This document shows positions 41,680-51,093 of a stretch of DNA of 64,000 nucleotides, piece by piece (the first letter of the stretch is position 1; each line of letters opens with the position of its first letter). The stretch covers positions 124,001-188,000 of the forward strand of contig NZ_JAJFOW010000007.1 of assembly GCF_020731285.1 (NCBI RefSeq). The letters are read 5' to 3'. The DNA is from Cohnella baijiui (lineage in GTDB: Bacteria; Bacillota; Bacilli; Paenibacillales; Paenibacillaceae). Below the pieces are notes generated by a model that was not told the DNA's origin, ran no database searches, and was given only the letters and a program-made list of their open reading frames with translations. The position numbers and the translations under genes were made by a program.

Positions 41680-42852
41680 TTGAACGCATCCGCCAAATCC
41701 TTCCGATCGATCGGGCTGCTTTGCGCCGCCGCGATCTCGCTGCTATGGACCTCCTTGGCTTGGCCCGGAATCGCCGCCGCGGCTCCGGCTGCGCCCGTCA
41801 CGCACGCGAAAGCGACGGCGGTCATCGACGTTACGTCCGGCCGGATTTTGTTCAGCGACCACGGAGACGACCGCATGCTCATCGCCAGTCTGACGAAGAT
41901 CATGACGGCGATCGTGGCGATCGAGCACGGCAAGCTGAAAGACGTCGTGAAGATCAGCTCCCGCGCGGCCGGGGTGGAAGGTTCATCGATTTATTTGAAG
42001 GCCGGAGAGAAAATGACGCTGCAGGACCTGCTCTACGGTCTCATGCTGCGTTCGGGAAACGACGCCGCGACGGCGATTGCGGAGCATGTCGGCGGCTCCG
42101 TGGACGGCTTCGCGTATTTGATGAACCGCAAGGCCGAAGAGATCGGCTTGACGAACAGTCATTTCGTCAATCCGTCCGGTCTCGATCATAAGGACCACTA
42201 TTCCTCCGCGAACGACCTGGCCAAACTGACGGCATACGCGATGCATAACGACACCTTCCGCGAAATCGTGAAGACGAAAGAAAAAAAGGCGGACGGCCGC
42301 GATTACGAATGGCTGAACAAAAATAAAATGCTGCGTTTCTACGAAGGGGCGGACGGCGTCAAGACGGGCTATACGAAGCAAGCCCTGCGATGCCTGGTCA
42401 GCTCCGCCACCCGGTACGGTCAGCAGATCGTAGTCGTCACGCTGAACGATGGGGACGACTGGGCGGATCATCAGCGACTGCTCGATTACGGCTTCGCCAA
42501 CTATCCGCTGCAGGAGGTCGTCGGTTCGGACGAGGGCGTCGCCGGCTACCCGTTCCGCACCGCTTCGGCGTTCCGGTACCCGTTCGCCGCCGGCGAACGC
42601 GACCAGGTACGCATTCATTTGACGCCTTATGCGAGCGGCGGCGTCGATTACGCGTTGGGCTATCGCGGCAAGCTGACGTTCCGTCTGGACGGGCAGACGC
42701 TGGGGAGCGTGCTCCTGCTGCCGCAAGCCGCAAAGGACAGCGCCGGACAAACGCCCGAAGCGCCGACAATGGCGGAGCCGTCCCCGGCGCCGCATTTGAC
42801 CTTCGCGGAAGCGCTGCGCCGCTCGATCCGGTTCGTCCTGTCATTCGGTTGA
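41680..42852 (+). CDS. dacB: D-alanyl-D-alanine carboxypeptidase, sporulation type (DacB, PBP5*)
   Basis: A 390-residue PBP that trims cortex peptidoglycan in the mother cell. It has a signal peptide (about 1-36), S70-L-T-K73, S125-G-N127 and K228-T-G230, and a C-terminal hydrophobic anchor (SIRFVLSFG). Start is TTG 41680, with AGGAGG 8 bases before it. It heads dacB-spmA-spmB as in B. subtilis and has a sigma-E-like promoter. It is distinct from dacF at 26.3 kb, which belongs to the spoIIA block. Confidence 0.92.
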   Translation: MNASAKSFRSIGLLCAAAISLLWTSLAWPGIAAAAPAAPVTHAKATAVIDVTSGRILFSDHGDDRMLIASLTKIMTAIVAIEHGKLKDVVKISSRAAGVEGSSIYLKAGEKMTLQDLLYGLMLRSGNDAATAIAEHVGGSVDGFAYLMNRKAEEIGLTNSHFVNPSGLDHKDHYSSANDLAKLTAYAMHNDTFREIVKTKEKKADGRDYEWLNKNKMLRFYEGADGVKTGYTKQALRCLVSSATRYGQQIVVVTLNDGDDWADHQRLLDYGFANYPLQEVVGSDEGVAGYPFRTASAFRYPFAAGERDQVRIHLTPYASGGVDYALGYRGKLTFRLDGQTLGSVLLLPQAAKDSAGQTPEAPTMAEPSPAPHLTFAEALRRSIRFVLSFG

Positions 42853-42894
42853 AGCGTTCGCTCCGCGCAAACCAAGGGGAAGGAGGCGATCCGC

Positions 42895-43536
42895 ATGGTC
42901 AATTGGATCTGGCTCGGCATGATCGTGTTCAGCGTGGCGTTCGCCGTCGCGACCGGTCGGGTCGATCAGGTGACGGAGGCCGCCTTCAGCGGCGCGCAGA
43001 CCGGCGTCACCGTCTGCTTCGGCCTGATCAGCATCCTCGTGTTCTGGATGGGGCTGATGCGCATCGCCGAAGTATCGGGCCTCGTGCTTAAACTGTCCCG
43101 GCTGCTGGCGCCCGTCGTCCGCTGGCTGTTTCCCGATGTGCCGAAGGATCATCCCGCGCTCGGGTTCATCTTGTCCAATATGAGCGCCAATCTGCTCGGC
43201 CTCGGCAATGCTGCGACGCCCATGGGGATACGGGCGATGCAGGAGCTGCAAAAGCTGAATCCGCACCCGGAGACAGCGACGCCGGCGATGTGCACGCTCC
43301 TCGCGCTCAACACGGCGAGCATCACCCTGATCCCGACGACGTTGATCGCGATCCGCATGAACTTCGGCTCTGCATCCCCGGCCGACATTATCGCGCCGAC
43401 GCTGCTCGCGACAGCCATCTCCACGGGCGCGGCGATCATCGCCGACAGGTGGTACCGGCGCCGTTCCGGCGATCCGCCCGCCGCGCTGCCGCGACCGACC
43501 GAGACCGCCGGCGTCGCACCGCCGAAAGGGGCGTAG
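42895..43536 (+). CDS. spmA: Spore maturation protein A
   Basis: A 213-residue membrane protein with nucleoside-recognition (Gate) domains, about five helices, matching SpmA (IWLGMIVFSVAFAVATG, NMSANLLGLGNAATPMGIRAMQELQ). SpmA and SpmB are needed for full spore core dehydration. It follows GGAGG and lies between dacB and spmB. Confidence 0.92.
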   Translation: MVNWIWLGMIVFSVAFAVATGRVDQVTEAAFSGAQTGVTVCFGLISILVFWMGLMRIAEVSGLVLKLSRLLAPVVRWLFPDVPKDHPALGFILSNMSANLLGLGNAATPMGIRAMQELQKLNPHPETATPAMCTLLALNTASITLIPTTLIAIRMNFGSASPADIIAPTLLATAISTGAAIIADRWYRRRSGDPPAALPRPTETAGVAPPKGA

Positions 43537-43539
43537 CGG

Positions 43540-44070
43540 ATGGTGGCCGCGCTGCACGCCCTCTCCACCTGGGCGATCCCCATGTTCATCGTCCTCATCC
43601 CTCTGTATGCGGCATTTCGCAAAGTCCCGGTGTACGAGACGTTCGTGGACGGCGCGAAGGACGGCTTCTCGACGGCCATCGGCATCATCCCGCATCTGGT
43701 CGGCATGCTGACGGCGATCAGCATGTTCCGGGCCTCCGGCGCGATGGATATGCTGGTCGCCGCGGCCAAGCCGCTGTTCGCGCGGCTGGGCGTTCCCGGC
43801 GACGTGCTGCCGCTCGGCCTGCTTCGCCCGATCACGGGCGCCGGCTCGCTCGCCTTCGCCACCGACCTGATCAAGGCGCACGGCCCCGACTCGTTCATCG
43901 GCCGCATCGCCTCCACGATCCAGGGCAGTACGGACACGACGCTCTACGTGCTTACCGTCTACTTCGGCGCGATCGGCATCCGCAACGCCCGCTACGCGCT
44001 CAAGGTCGGACTTTTTTCCGACGCGGTCGGATTTTTCGCCGCGGTGTTCGCCTGCTGGTTGCTGTACTAA
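43540..44070 (+). CDS. spmB: Spore maturation protein B
   Basis: A 176-residue membrane protein with a Gate domain (GMLTAISMFRASGAMDMLV, RPITGAGSLAFATDL) typical of SpmB. It starts 3 bp after the spmA stop. A tandem array of 51-bp repeats begins right after its stop codon. Confidence 0.92.
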   Translation: MVAALHALSTWAIPMFIVLIPLYAAFRKVPVYETFVDGAKDGFSTAIGIIPHLVGMLTAISMFRASGAMDMLVAAAKPLFARLGVPGDVLPLGLLRPITGAGSLAFATDLIKAHGPDSFIGRIASTIQGSTDTTLYVLTVYFGAIGIRNARYALKVGLFSDAVGFFAAVFACWLLY

Positions 44071-44071
44071 G

Positions 44072-44266
44072 CGAAAAGCACAATTCTATTCGATATTTCG
44101 AATACGAAAGCCGCAATCCCGCCGAAAAGCACGTTTCTATTCGATTTTTCGAATACGAAAGCCGCTATCCCGCCGAAAAGCATTATTCTATTCGATTTTT
44201 CGAATACGAATGAATACGAATGCCCGCTTTCCCGTGAAAAGCACGATTCGATTTCGATATTCTCCA
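44072..44266. repeat. Tandem 51-bp hairpin repeats after spmB
   Basis: GAAAAGC recurs at 44073, 44124, 44175 and 44236. The period is 51, 51 and 61 bp; the last step includes a 10-bp duplication (GAATACGAAT). The first three units contain ATTCGA-nnnn-TCGAAT hairpins (44089-44104, 44139-44154, 44190-44205), and the fourth is partial. Together with a terminator this fills the gap to rluB. Confidence 0.88.
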
Positions 44267-44282
44267 TCTAGCTTTTCGAGGG

Positions 44283-44318
44283 ATACGGCCAGCCGCCGGG
44301 CGGGCCGTATTCCTTTTT
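44283..44318 (+). terminator. Terminator downstream of spmB and the repeats
   Basis: ATACGGCC pairs with GGCCGTAT, then TCCTTTTT. It is probably the end of dacB-spmAB transcripts. Confidence 0.8.
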
Positions 44319-44399
44319 GCCGTCGTCGGCAAGGGCCGAGGGCTTCAGGTTGTGAAAACCTTTCCGACGGAGTATGATGAGGGGTGAGGTGAACGACCA

Positions 44400-45137
44400 G
44401 TGGAACGATTGCAGAAGATTCTTGCCCATGCCGGAGTCGCTTCGCGGCGCAAATGCGAAGAATTGATTCAAAGCGGCAAAGTGACCGTGAACGACGAGGT
44501 CGTCCGCGAGCTCGGCGTCAAGGCCGATCCCGCCAAAGACGTCATCGCGGTCAACGGCAAGCGGATTCGTACGGAAGACAAACTGTATTTGTTGTTTAAC
44601 AAGCCGAAAGGCGTCATTACGAGCGTGCACGACGAAAAAGGCCGCAGCGTCGTGACCGATTATTTAAAAGGCGTCAAAGAGCGCGTCTATCCGGTCGGCC
44701 GGCTGGATTACGATACGGAAGGACTGCTGCTGCTCACCAACGACGGCGAGCTGGCGAACCTGCTCACGCACCCCCGGCACCACGTGCCGAAGACGTACCA
44801 TGCGACCGTCGAGAAGGTGCCGCACGGCGCTGCCCTGGAAAAGCTTCAAAAGGGCATCAAGCTCGAGGACGGCATAACCGCGCCGGCCGAGGTCGAATAT
44901 CACGACGTCGACCCGGAGGGCAAGATGGCCACGATCGCCATCACGATCCGCGAAGGCCGCAACCGGCAGGTTCGGCGCATGTTCGAGGCGATCCATCATC
45001 CCGTCGTCCGGCTGAAGCGGGTATCGTTCGGCGGCCTGACGCTGGACAACCTCCAACGCGGCAAATACCGCAAGCTCAGCGAGCAGGAGGTCAAGCTGCT
45101 GCGCGAGGCCGCCGAGCAGGCGGGAAGCGGTACTTAG
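44400..45137 (+). CDS. rluB: 23S rRNA pseudouridine synthase RluB
   Basis: A 245-residue RsuA-family enzyme that isomerises a uridine near U2605 of 23S rRNA. It has an N-terminal S4 domain (MERLQKILAHAGVASRRKCEELIQSGKVTVN) and a catalytic domain with the Asp motif GRLDYDTEGLLLLTNDG. Start is GTG 44400 after GAGGTGA. Its position before resA matches B. subtilis (ypuL). Confidence 0.92.
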   Translation: MERLQKILAHAGVASRRKCEELIQSGKVTVNDEVVRELGVKADPAKDVIAVNGKRIRTEDKLYLLFNKPKGVITSVHDEKGRSVVTDYLKGVKERVYPVGRLDYDTEGLLLLTNDGELANLLTHPRHHVPKTYHATVEKVPHGAALEKLQKGIKLEDGITAPAEVEYHDVDPEGKMATIAITIREGRNRQVRRMFEAIHHPVVRLKRVSFGGLTLDNLQRGKYRKLSEQEVKLLREAAEQAGSGT

Positions 45138-45179
45138 TACCCCTATGTCACACAATGTTCAAACCGGCGGTCGGGGCGA

Positions 45180-45210
45180 TTGTCTCCGGCCCCGGTATTT
45201 TCGTTATAAT
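45180..45210 (+). promoter_or_regulatory. Weak promoter candidate for resABCDE
   Basis: TATAAT at 45205-45210 is perfect, but the best -35 (TTGTCT, 45180-45185) is 19 bases away, so an activator such as ResD may be needed. Confidence 0.4.
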
Positions 45211-45237
45211 GGTAAAAAAGCGGTTGGTGGTGAAACA

Positions 45238-45771
45238 GTGAAGCGTTATCGGAAGCCGATCCAATACCTCATTCTGGCGGCCGTCCTCCTGATCGGAGGA
45301 TATGCGATCGGCCAGTCCTTTTTTACGTCCAAGACCGTGCTCTCGTCCGGTAATGCCGCCCCCGAATTCGAGCTACTCGGACTCGACGGCCAAGTTCACG
45401 ACCTGGCCTCCTACAAGGGAAAACCGCTCGTGCTCAACTTCTGGGGCTCCTTCTGCCCGCCCTGCCGGGACGAAATGCCCGCGCTTCAGGCCCAGTACGA
45501 CAAGTGGAAGGATCAAGGGCTGCAGCTGGTCGGCATCAACCTCAGCGAGGATCGCGTCAGCGTAGGCAGCTTTATCCGGTCGTACGGGGTGAAGTTTCCG
45601 ATTCTGCTCGACAAAAACAAGAAGACGGAGCGGAAATACGGGCTCAAGGAATACCCGACCACCTTCTTCATTACGGCGGACGGCAAAATCCAGGACATCG
45701 TCATCGGGGGACCGATGAGCGAAGAGACGATCAGCGCGCGAATCGAACGATTGTTCGCTTCCGGGCAATAA
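45238..45771 (+). CDS. resA: Thiol-disulfide oxidoreductase ResA
   Basis: A 177-residue membrane-anchored thioredoxin-like protein that reduces apocytochrome c heme-binding cysteines outside the cell membrane. One N-terminal helix (about 8-28) precedes a TlpA-type domain with C73-P-P-C76 (the B. subtilis protein has CEPC). GTG 45238 follows GGTGGTG; longer starts lack a ribosome site. First gene of resABCDE. Confidence 0.9.
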   Translation: MKRYRKPIQYLILAAVLLIGGYAIGQSFFTSKTVLSSGNAAPEFELLGLDGQVHDLASYKGKPLVLNFWGSFCPPCRDEMPALQAQYDKWKDQGLQLVGINLSEDRVSVGSFIRSYGVKFPILLDKNKKTERKYGLKEYPTTFFITADGKIQDIVIGGPMSEETISARIERLFASGQ

Positions 45772-45790
45772 GGATGGGAGGCAGCGGGGG

Positions 45791-47470
45791 TTGATACAGA
45801 ACACCAAGTGCGAATGCGGACACCAGAACCCGCTCGGCACCGTCTTGTGCGAATCGTGCGGCAAACCTCTCGTCGAGGACCTGCCGCTCGACACGCCGCT
45901 CGAGATGAGGTACGACGGGGCGGCCCGCCGCTCGCAAAAAGCGAACCCGGCGCTGATCGACCGGGTATGGAATTTCTTTTCCTCGGTCAAGATCGCGGTC
46001 TACCTGATCATCATTACACTGATCGGCGCGGCGATTGGCACGATCTACCCGCAGGAAAGCACGTTCATCAATTTGGACGACGCGGGATCGTATTACAAAG
46101 ATACTTACGGCACGTGGGGCACGATTTATCACGCGCTCGGCTTGTCGCGGACTTATCAATCGTGGTGGTTCATCGGACTGCTTGTCATGATCGGCACGTC
46201 GCTTGTCGTCTGCAGCCTGGACCGGGTGCTTCCGCTGTACAAAGCGCTCGCCAAGCAGCAGGTGCGCAAGCACCTCACGTTCATCACCCGTCAGCAAACG
46301 GTCTACTCGGCACCGCTCGTTGAGGAGCCGGATCGCTGGATCGAACAGTTTTCCAAGCAATTGAAGCGCAAGCGCTACAAAGTGTGGACGGACGGATCGG
46401 CGCTGCTCGCCGAGAAAAACCGGTTCAGCCGGTGGGGGCCGTATATCAACCACATTGGTCTCATCATCTTCCTGCTCGCCGTCCTCGGGCGCAGCGTCCC
46501 GGCGTGGCATATGGACAAGTATATCGGCATCGACGAGCATCAGACCGTCCAGATCCCGAATACGAATTACTACGTCAAAAACGAGAAATTCACCGTCGAG
46601 TACTACAAGGACGAGGAGCTTCCGGACAAGCTGAAAGGCACGAACCGGGCCAAGTTGTATCAGACGCAAGCCAAGCTCTATGCATGTACGAAATACTGCA
46701 ACGATGATCCGATTCACGAGCCGGAGCTAAAGGAGGTCGAATCCCACCCCATCGAGGTCAATTCGCCCTTGTCCTACAAAGGACTCAGCCTCTATCAGTA
46801 CAACTACGAGGAACGCATCCGGCTGATCGAAGTGAAGCCGATGCTCGAGGATGCGAAGACGGGCAAGTCGTACGGACCGTTCGATCTGCCGATGAGCGAT
46901 CCGCCGCCCGCCGTCGAGGCCGGGCCGTACAAGCTGACGCTATCGGCCGTCTTCCCGGACTTCGGCCTGGACGCCGAAGGGCGTCCGATGACGAAGACGC
47001 GGGACCCGAACAATCCGGCCTTCGTGTTCGTGATCACGGGTCCGGATCTTCCCGACAAAGGCGAGATGTACATCTACTTCCCGATGCCGAGCGGAGACGA
47101 CAAAGCCGTTCAGCAGCAAATCAACGACAGCTTCCGCAAGCTCGGCAGCAACTCCGGTCGCTTTTCGTTCCAGGTCGGCAAGATGGAAAACGTCAGCTTC
47201 TCGCAGTACACGACGTACCTTAACGTGCGCGTCGACCGGGCGATGCCGTATGTCTGGGTCGGGGCGACCATCTCGATGATCGGCCTCGTCATGGGCTTCT
47301 ACTGGCAGCACCGCCGCATCTGGCTCCGCATCGACGACGGCCAGCTCACACTGGGCGCACATACGAATAAAAACACGTACGGCATTCGCAACGAAGTGGC
47401 GTCGGCGCTCGGCAAATGCGGCGTCGCCGTCGATCCGAAGGCGCTCGATAACAGGAGGAGTTCAAGTTGA
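45791..47470 (+). CDS. resB: Cytochrome c biogenesis protein ResB
   Basis: A 559-residue membrane protein of the ResB/Ccs1 family that, with ResC, delivers and attaches heme to c-type cytochromes. A cysteine knuckle at the N-terminus (KCECGHQNPLGTVLCESCG) precedes four membrane helices and a large extracytoplasmic loop. Start is TTG 45791. Its stop overlaps the resC TTG by 4 bp. Confidence 0.92.
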   Translation: MIQNTKCECGHQNPLGTVLCESCGKPLVEDLPLDTPLEMRYDGAARRSQKANPALIDRVWNFFSSVKIAVYLIIITLIGAAIGTIYPQESTFINLDDAGSYYKDTYGTWGTIYHALGLSRTYQSWWFIGLLVMIGTSLVVCSLDRVLPLYKALAKQQVRKHLTFITRQQTVYSAPLVEEPDRWIEQFSKQLKRKRYKVWTDGSALLAEKNRFSRWGPYINHIGLIIFLLAVLGRSVPAWHMDKYIGIDEHQTVQIPNTNYYVKNEKFTVEYYKDEELPDKLKGTNRAKLYQTQAKLYACTKYCNDDPIHEPELKEVESHPIEVNSPLSYKGLSLYQYNYEERIRLIEVKPMLEDAKTGKSYGPFDLPMSDPPPAVEAGPYKLTLSAVFPDFGLDAEGRPMTKTRDPNNPAFVFVITGPDLPDKGEMYIYFPMPSGDDKAVQQQINDSFRKLGSNSGRFSFQVGKMENVSFSQYTTYLNVRVDRAMPYVWVGATISMIGLVMGFYWQHRRIWLRIDDGQLTLGAHTNKNTYGIRNEVASALGKCGVAVDPKALDNRRSSS

Positions 47471-48729
47471 ATAGGTGGCTCGACATTAGCAGCACGGCGT
47501 TCATCATCGCATTCGTTCTCTACTGCGCCTCGTTTATTTTTTACGCGGTCGCCGTCGGGGGCAAGCGGTGGAGCAACCGGGAACCCGCGGCGCACAATCG
47601 CCGCTGGGGCCGGATCGCGTTCGTGACCGCCATTCTGGGCTGGATTGCCCATCTCGTCTTCTTCTTCACCCGCTGGGCGGGAGGCGGACATATCCCGACC
47701 AGCAACATGTACGAGTTTATGACGTTCCTGGCGATGGCTATCATGTTCGCGTTCATCATCGTCCATCTCATTTACAAAAACAACCTGCTCGGCGCGTTCG
47801 CGCTGCCGCTGGTCGTCATCATCGTCGCTTACGCCTCCGTCTTCCCGTCCGAGGTACAACCGCTTATCCCGGCGCTGAACAACTACTGGCTCAAGATTCA
47901 CGTCACGACGGCCGCGACGGGAGAAGCGTTCTTCGCCGTCGGCTTCGCCGCGGCGCTCGTCCAGCTGCTCCGCGTCGTCGACTTTTCCCGCACCGACAAA
48001 GCCGGCCGCCGCGAGCAGCGGTGGACGGAGTTCGTCCTGTTCTTCATGGTCGTCATCGTCGGCTTCCTGGTCGCCGTGTTCGGCTTCCGCGCGGCCGGCT
48101 ACGAGGCGAAGTTCCAGCAGGAGTCCGTCACGATCGACCAGCAGGGCGCCGAGCATTCCAAAGTTCAAACGGTCGAATACGGACTGCCGCCGATCGTCAA
48201 ACCTTATAACAGCGAAAAGCTCTCGATGGACACCTTTATCGGGATGAAGGAACCGCTGTTCGAAGCGCCGTCCTGGATGAACGGCGTCAACGCGGGACGC
48301 AAACTGAACACCGTCATCTGGTCGATCATCTCCGGCATCCTTATCTACGCCGTACTGCGGCTCCTCGCGCGCAAGCCGATCGCGGCCCGCATTCATCCGC
48401 ATCTGACCGATATCGATCCGGAGGACCTGGACGAAATCAGCTACCGCGCGATCGCGATCGGCTTCCCGATCTTTACGCTAGGCGCGCTCATCTTCGCGAT
48501 GATCTGGGCGCAGATCGCCTGGTCGCGGTTCTGGGGCTGGGATCCGAAGGAAGTTTGGGCGCTCATCACATGGCTGTTCTACAGCGCCTACCTCCACCTG
48601 CGTCTGTCCCGCGGCTGGCAGGGCACCCGGTCGGCATGGCTGGCCGTCATCGGCTTCCTGGTCGTCCTGTTCACCCTTATCGGGGTCAATCTCGTCATCG
48701 CCGGCTTGCACTCGTACGCGGGCGTCTGA
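47467..48729 (+). CDS. resC: Cytochrome c biogenesis protein ResC (CcsA type)
   Basis: A 420-residue polytopic protein of the CcsA/CcmF heme-handling superfamily. The tryptophan-rich heme motif WSRFWGWDPKEVWALITWL (about residues 344-362) and flanking histidines are intact. Start is TTG 47467 after AGGAGGAG, translationally coupled to resB. Acts as heme lyase partner of ResB. Confidence 0.92.
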   Translation: MNRWLDISSTAFIIAFVLYCASFIFYAVAVGGKRWSNREPAAHNRRWGRIAFVTAILGWIAHLVFFFTRWAGGGHIPTSNMYEFMTFLAMAIMFAFIIVHLIYKNNLLGAFALPLVVIIVAYASVFPSEVQPLIPALNNYWLKIHVTTAATGEAFFAVGFAAALVQLLRVVDFSRTDKAGRREQRWTEFVLFFMVVIVGFLVAVFGFRAAGYEAKFQQESVTIDQQGAEHSKVQTVEYGLPPIVKPYNSEKLSMDTFIGMKEPLFEAPSWMNGVNAGRKLNTVIWSIISGILIYAVLRLLARKPIAARIHPHLTDIDPEDLDEISYRAIAIGFPIFTLGALIFAMIWAQIAWSRFWGWDPKEVWALITWLFYSAYLHLRLSRGWQGTRSAWLAVIGFLVVLFTLIGVNLVIAGLHSYAGV

Positions 48730-48789
48730 TCGACGGTCCGTCCGAGCCGAAGCACTGCCGAATCCGATCATGGAAAGGGGTCTTCAAGC

Positions 48790-49503
48790 ATGAATCAAGG
48801 TAACCGCATCCTGGTCGTCGACGACGAAGAACGCATCCGCCGTCTGCTTCGGATGTATCTGGAAAAGGAAGGCTACGCCATCGAAGAAGCGGAGGACGGC
48901 GAGACCGCCCTCCGCCTGGCGCAGCAAGAGGAGTTCGACCTCATCGTGCTCGATCTGATGCTCCCGGGCATCGACGGCATGGAGGTTTGCGCGCGCCTGC
49001 GCCAAACGAAGGCGACGCCGATTCTCATGCTGACGGCGAAAGGCGAGGAGGTCAATCGGGTGCAGGGCTTTGAGGTCGGCGCCGACGACTATGTCGTCAA
49101 GCCGTTCAGCCCGCGCGAGGTGATCTTCCGGATCAAGGCGATCCTGCGGCGCTCGTCGGCGACGGCGTTCCTTTCCAAAGAGCTGAATACTAGCAATAAC
49201 ATCGTGTTCCCGCACCTGGTCATCGAACACGACGCGCACCGCGTGACGGCGGGAGGCCAAGAGGTCAACCTGACGCCCAAGGAATACGAGCTGCTTCATT
49301 ATCTAGCCAGCTCTCCGGACAAAGTGTTCTCCCGCGAGGATCTGTTGAAGGACGTCTGGAACTACGATTTCTTCGGCGACTTGCGGACCGTGGACACGCA
49401 TGTCAAGCGGCTCCGCGAAAAGCTGAACCGCGTCTCTTCCGAAGCCGCTTCGATGATCACAACGGTGTGGGGCGTCGGCTACAAGCTCGAGGTGGCCAAG
49501 TAA
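48790..49503 (+). CDS. resD: Redox response regulator ResD
   Basis: A 237-residue OmpR-family regulator. The receiver has D11/D12 and phospho-acceptor D55 (LIVLDLMLPG), followed by a winged helix (LTPKEYELLHYLASSPDKVFSREDLLKDVWNYDF). It activates respiration and anaerobic genes in B. subtilis. ATG 48790 follows GAAAGGGG. The kinase gene follows after 3 bp. Confidence 0.93.
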   Translation: MNQGNRILVVDDEERIRRLLRMYLEKEGYAIEEAEDGETALRLAQQEEFDLIVLDLMLPGIDGMEVCARLRQTKATPILMLTAKGEEVNRVQGFEVGADDYVVKPFSPREVIFRIKAILRRSSATAFLSKELNTSNNIVFPHLVIEHDAHRVTAGGQEVNLTPKEYELLHYLASSPDKVFSREDLLKDVWNYDFFGDLRTVDTHVKRLREKLNRVSSEAASMITTVWGVGYKLEVAK

Positions 49504-49506
49504 GCC

Positions 49507-50937
49507 ATGGCGATCTGGAGAACGGTCGTCGGCAAGATGTGGCTTACGATCATGCTGCTCGTCGCGGTCGTCATCTCGACGGTCGGACTGTTTCTGCTAA
49601 AGGTCGTCGACGTGACGCTGACCGACTCGCTGGTGAAGATCAAGCACTTGTTCATCTACGCGGGCGCGGTCGGGTTTCTGCTGACGACGTTCTTCGCCTT
49701 CTTCCTGCTGACGAAGATCACGCAGCCGCTGCGAGAGATGAAGGAAGCGGCCGACCGCGTCGCCCAAGGAGAGTATTCGACGCGGCTTGCCATCCGGTCC
49801 TCGGACGAGATTGGGGAGCTGGCCAATACGTTTAACCAGATGGCGTCGGAGCTGGATGCGCTCATCCGCGATATCCAGCACGAGCGCGATCAGCTGAACA
49901 GCGTGCTGCGCAGCATGACCGACGCCGTCCTGCTGTTCGACGCGGAGGGCAAGGTCAAGCTTACAAATCCGCAGGGGGAGCACCTCCTCGACGTCTGGCA
50001 GTCGGTCGACTGGCAGGATGAAGAGGCGGGGGGCAGCCAGGATCAGGTGCCCGGGCCGCTTCGCGAAACTTACGACACCGTCATCGCCAAAGGCCAGGAG
50101 TATTCGGGCAAGCTTCACGTGCAGAACGGCGTTTGGTCCGTCGTCCTGTCCCCGCTCGCCTCGAACGAAGATGAGGGCGTGCGCGGCGCCGTCGCCGTCC
50201 TGCGCGACGTGACGGAGGAGTATCGGGTCGACAAGATGCGCAAAGACTTTGTCGCGAACGTGTCCCACGAGATCCGAACGCCGCTCTCGATGGTGCAGGG
50301 CTACAGCGAAGCGCTGCTGGACGATATCGCCGCATCCCCCGAAGAGCGCAAAGCGCTCGTCCAGGTCATCCACGACGAATCGCTGCGCATGGGCCGGCTG
50401 GTCAAAGATCTGCTCGATCTCGCGCGCATGGAAGCCGGCTACATGGAGATGACGCTGCAGGAGGTGGATGTGAACGCACTGCTCGGCCGCGTCTATCGCA
50501 AATATGCGGCGATGGCGAAGGACCGCGGCATCGAGCTGCGGCGCGTCGGCGAAGAGGAGGGGCTGAAGCTCGCTTCGGCCGACGCCGACCGGCTCGAGCA
50601 GGTGCTCACGAACCTGCTCGACAACGCGTTCCGCCATACCCCGGCGGGCGCCGGGATTACGATCGGCGCCCGCCGCGTGGCCGGCCCGAAAGGAGAACAG
50701 CTCGAAATGACGATTGCCGACGAAGGCCAGGGCATCCCCGCCGAAGATCTGCCTTACATTTTCGAGCGCTTCTACAAGGCCGACAAGGCGCGCAAGCGCG
50801 ACTCCAAGGTGGGCACCGGGCTTGGCCTCGCGATCGTCAAAAATCTCGTCGAGGCGCACGGCGGGACGATCTCGGCGGCCAGCACGCTCGGCGAGGGCAC
50901 GACCTTCATGCTTCGTCTTCCGACGGGCGCCGCCTGA
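49507..50937 (+). CDS. resE: Sensor histidine kinase ResE, short form
   Basis: A 476-residue kinase. Order: TM1 (about 11-31), a loop of about 14 residues, TM2 (about 46-68), HAMP (KITQPLREMKEAADRVAQGEYSTRL), a PAS domain (about 130-240), HisKA with FVANVSHEIRTPLS, then N, G1 (DEGQGIP), F and G2 (GTGLGLAI) boxes. B. subtilis ResE (589 residues as I recall) has an extracytoplasmic domain of roughly 115 residues that is missing here. Sensing is therefore likely through the PAS/HAMP part or membrane. It ends shortly before a bidirectional terminator. Confidence 0.9.
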   Translation: MAIWRTVVGKMWLTIMLLVAVVISTVGLFLLKVVDVTLTDSLVKIKHLFIYAGAVGFLLTTFFAFFLLTKITQPLREMKEAADRVAQGEYSTRLAIRSSDEIGELANTFNQMASELDALIRDIQHERDQLNSVLRSMTDAVLLFDAEGKVKLTNPQGEHLLDVWQSVDWQDEEAGGSQDQVPGPLRETYDTVIAKGQEYSGKLHVQNGVWSVVLSPLASNEDEGVRGAVAVLRDVTEEYRVDKMRKDFVANVSHEIRTPLSMVQGYSEALLDDIAASPEERKALVQVIHDESLRMGRLVKDLLDLARMEAGYMEMTLQEVDVNALLGRVYRKYAAMAKDRGIELRRVGEEEGLKLASADADRLEQVLTNLLDNAFRHTPAGAGITIGARRVAGPKGEQLEMTIADEGQGIPAEDLPYIFERFYKADKARKRDSKVGTGLGLAIVKNLVEAHGGTISAASTLGEGTTFMLRLPTGAA

Positions 50938-51029
50938 TACGGAACGGCTTTCGAAGCCGTCGGCATCGGGAAGACTTCCGGCCGGTAGCCTGATCGATGC
51001 GAGCAGCCGCTAGTCTGTCTACGAAAACG

Positions 51030-51068
51030 AAAAACCTCCGTCTGCCGAATCGGTGACGGAGGTTTTTC
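51030..51068. terminator. Bidirectional terminator between resE and serA
   Basis: AAAAACCTCCGTC pairs with GACGGAGGTTTTT. T-runs exist on both strands. Confidence 0.9.
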
Positions 51069-51093
51069 GCGTTGCGAACGTTCATATGGCGGA

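Noticed and set aside
43290-44213. Plus-strand frame extending from spmA through the repeats
   Set aside because: It is a frame-shifted shadow of spmA/spmB that happens to stay open because the 51-bp repeat is a multiple of three.
49507-50937. Frameshift or deletion as the cause of short ResE
   Set aside because: The frame is continuous, both membrane helices and HAMP are intact and correctly spaced, so it reads as a genuine short form.
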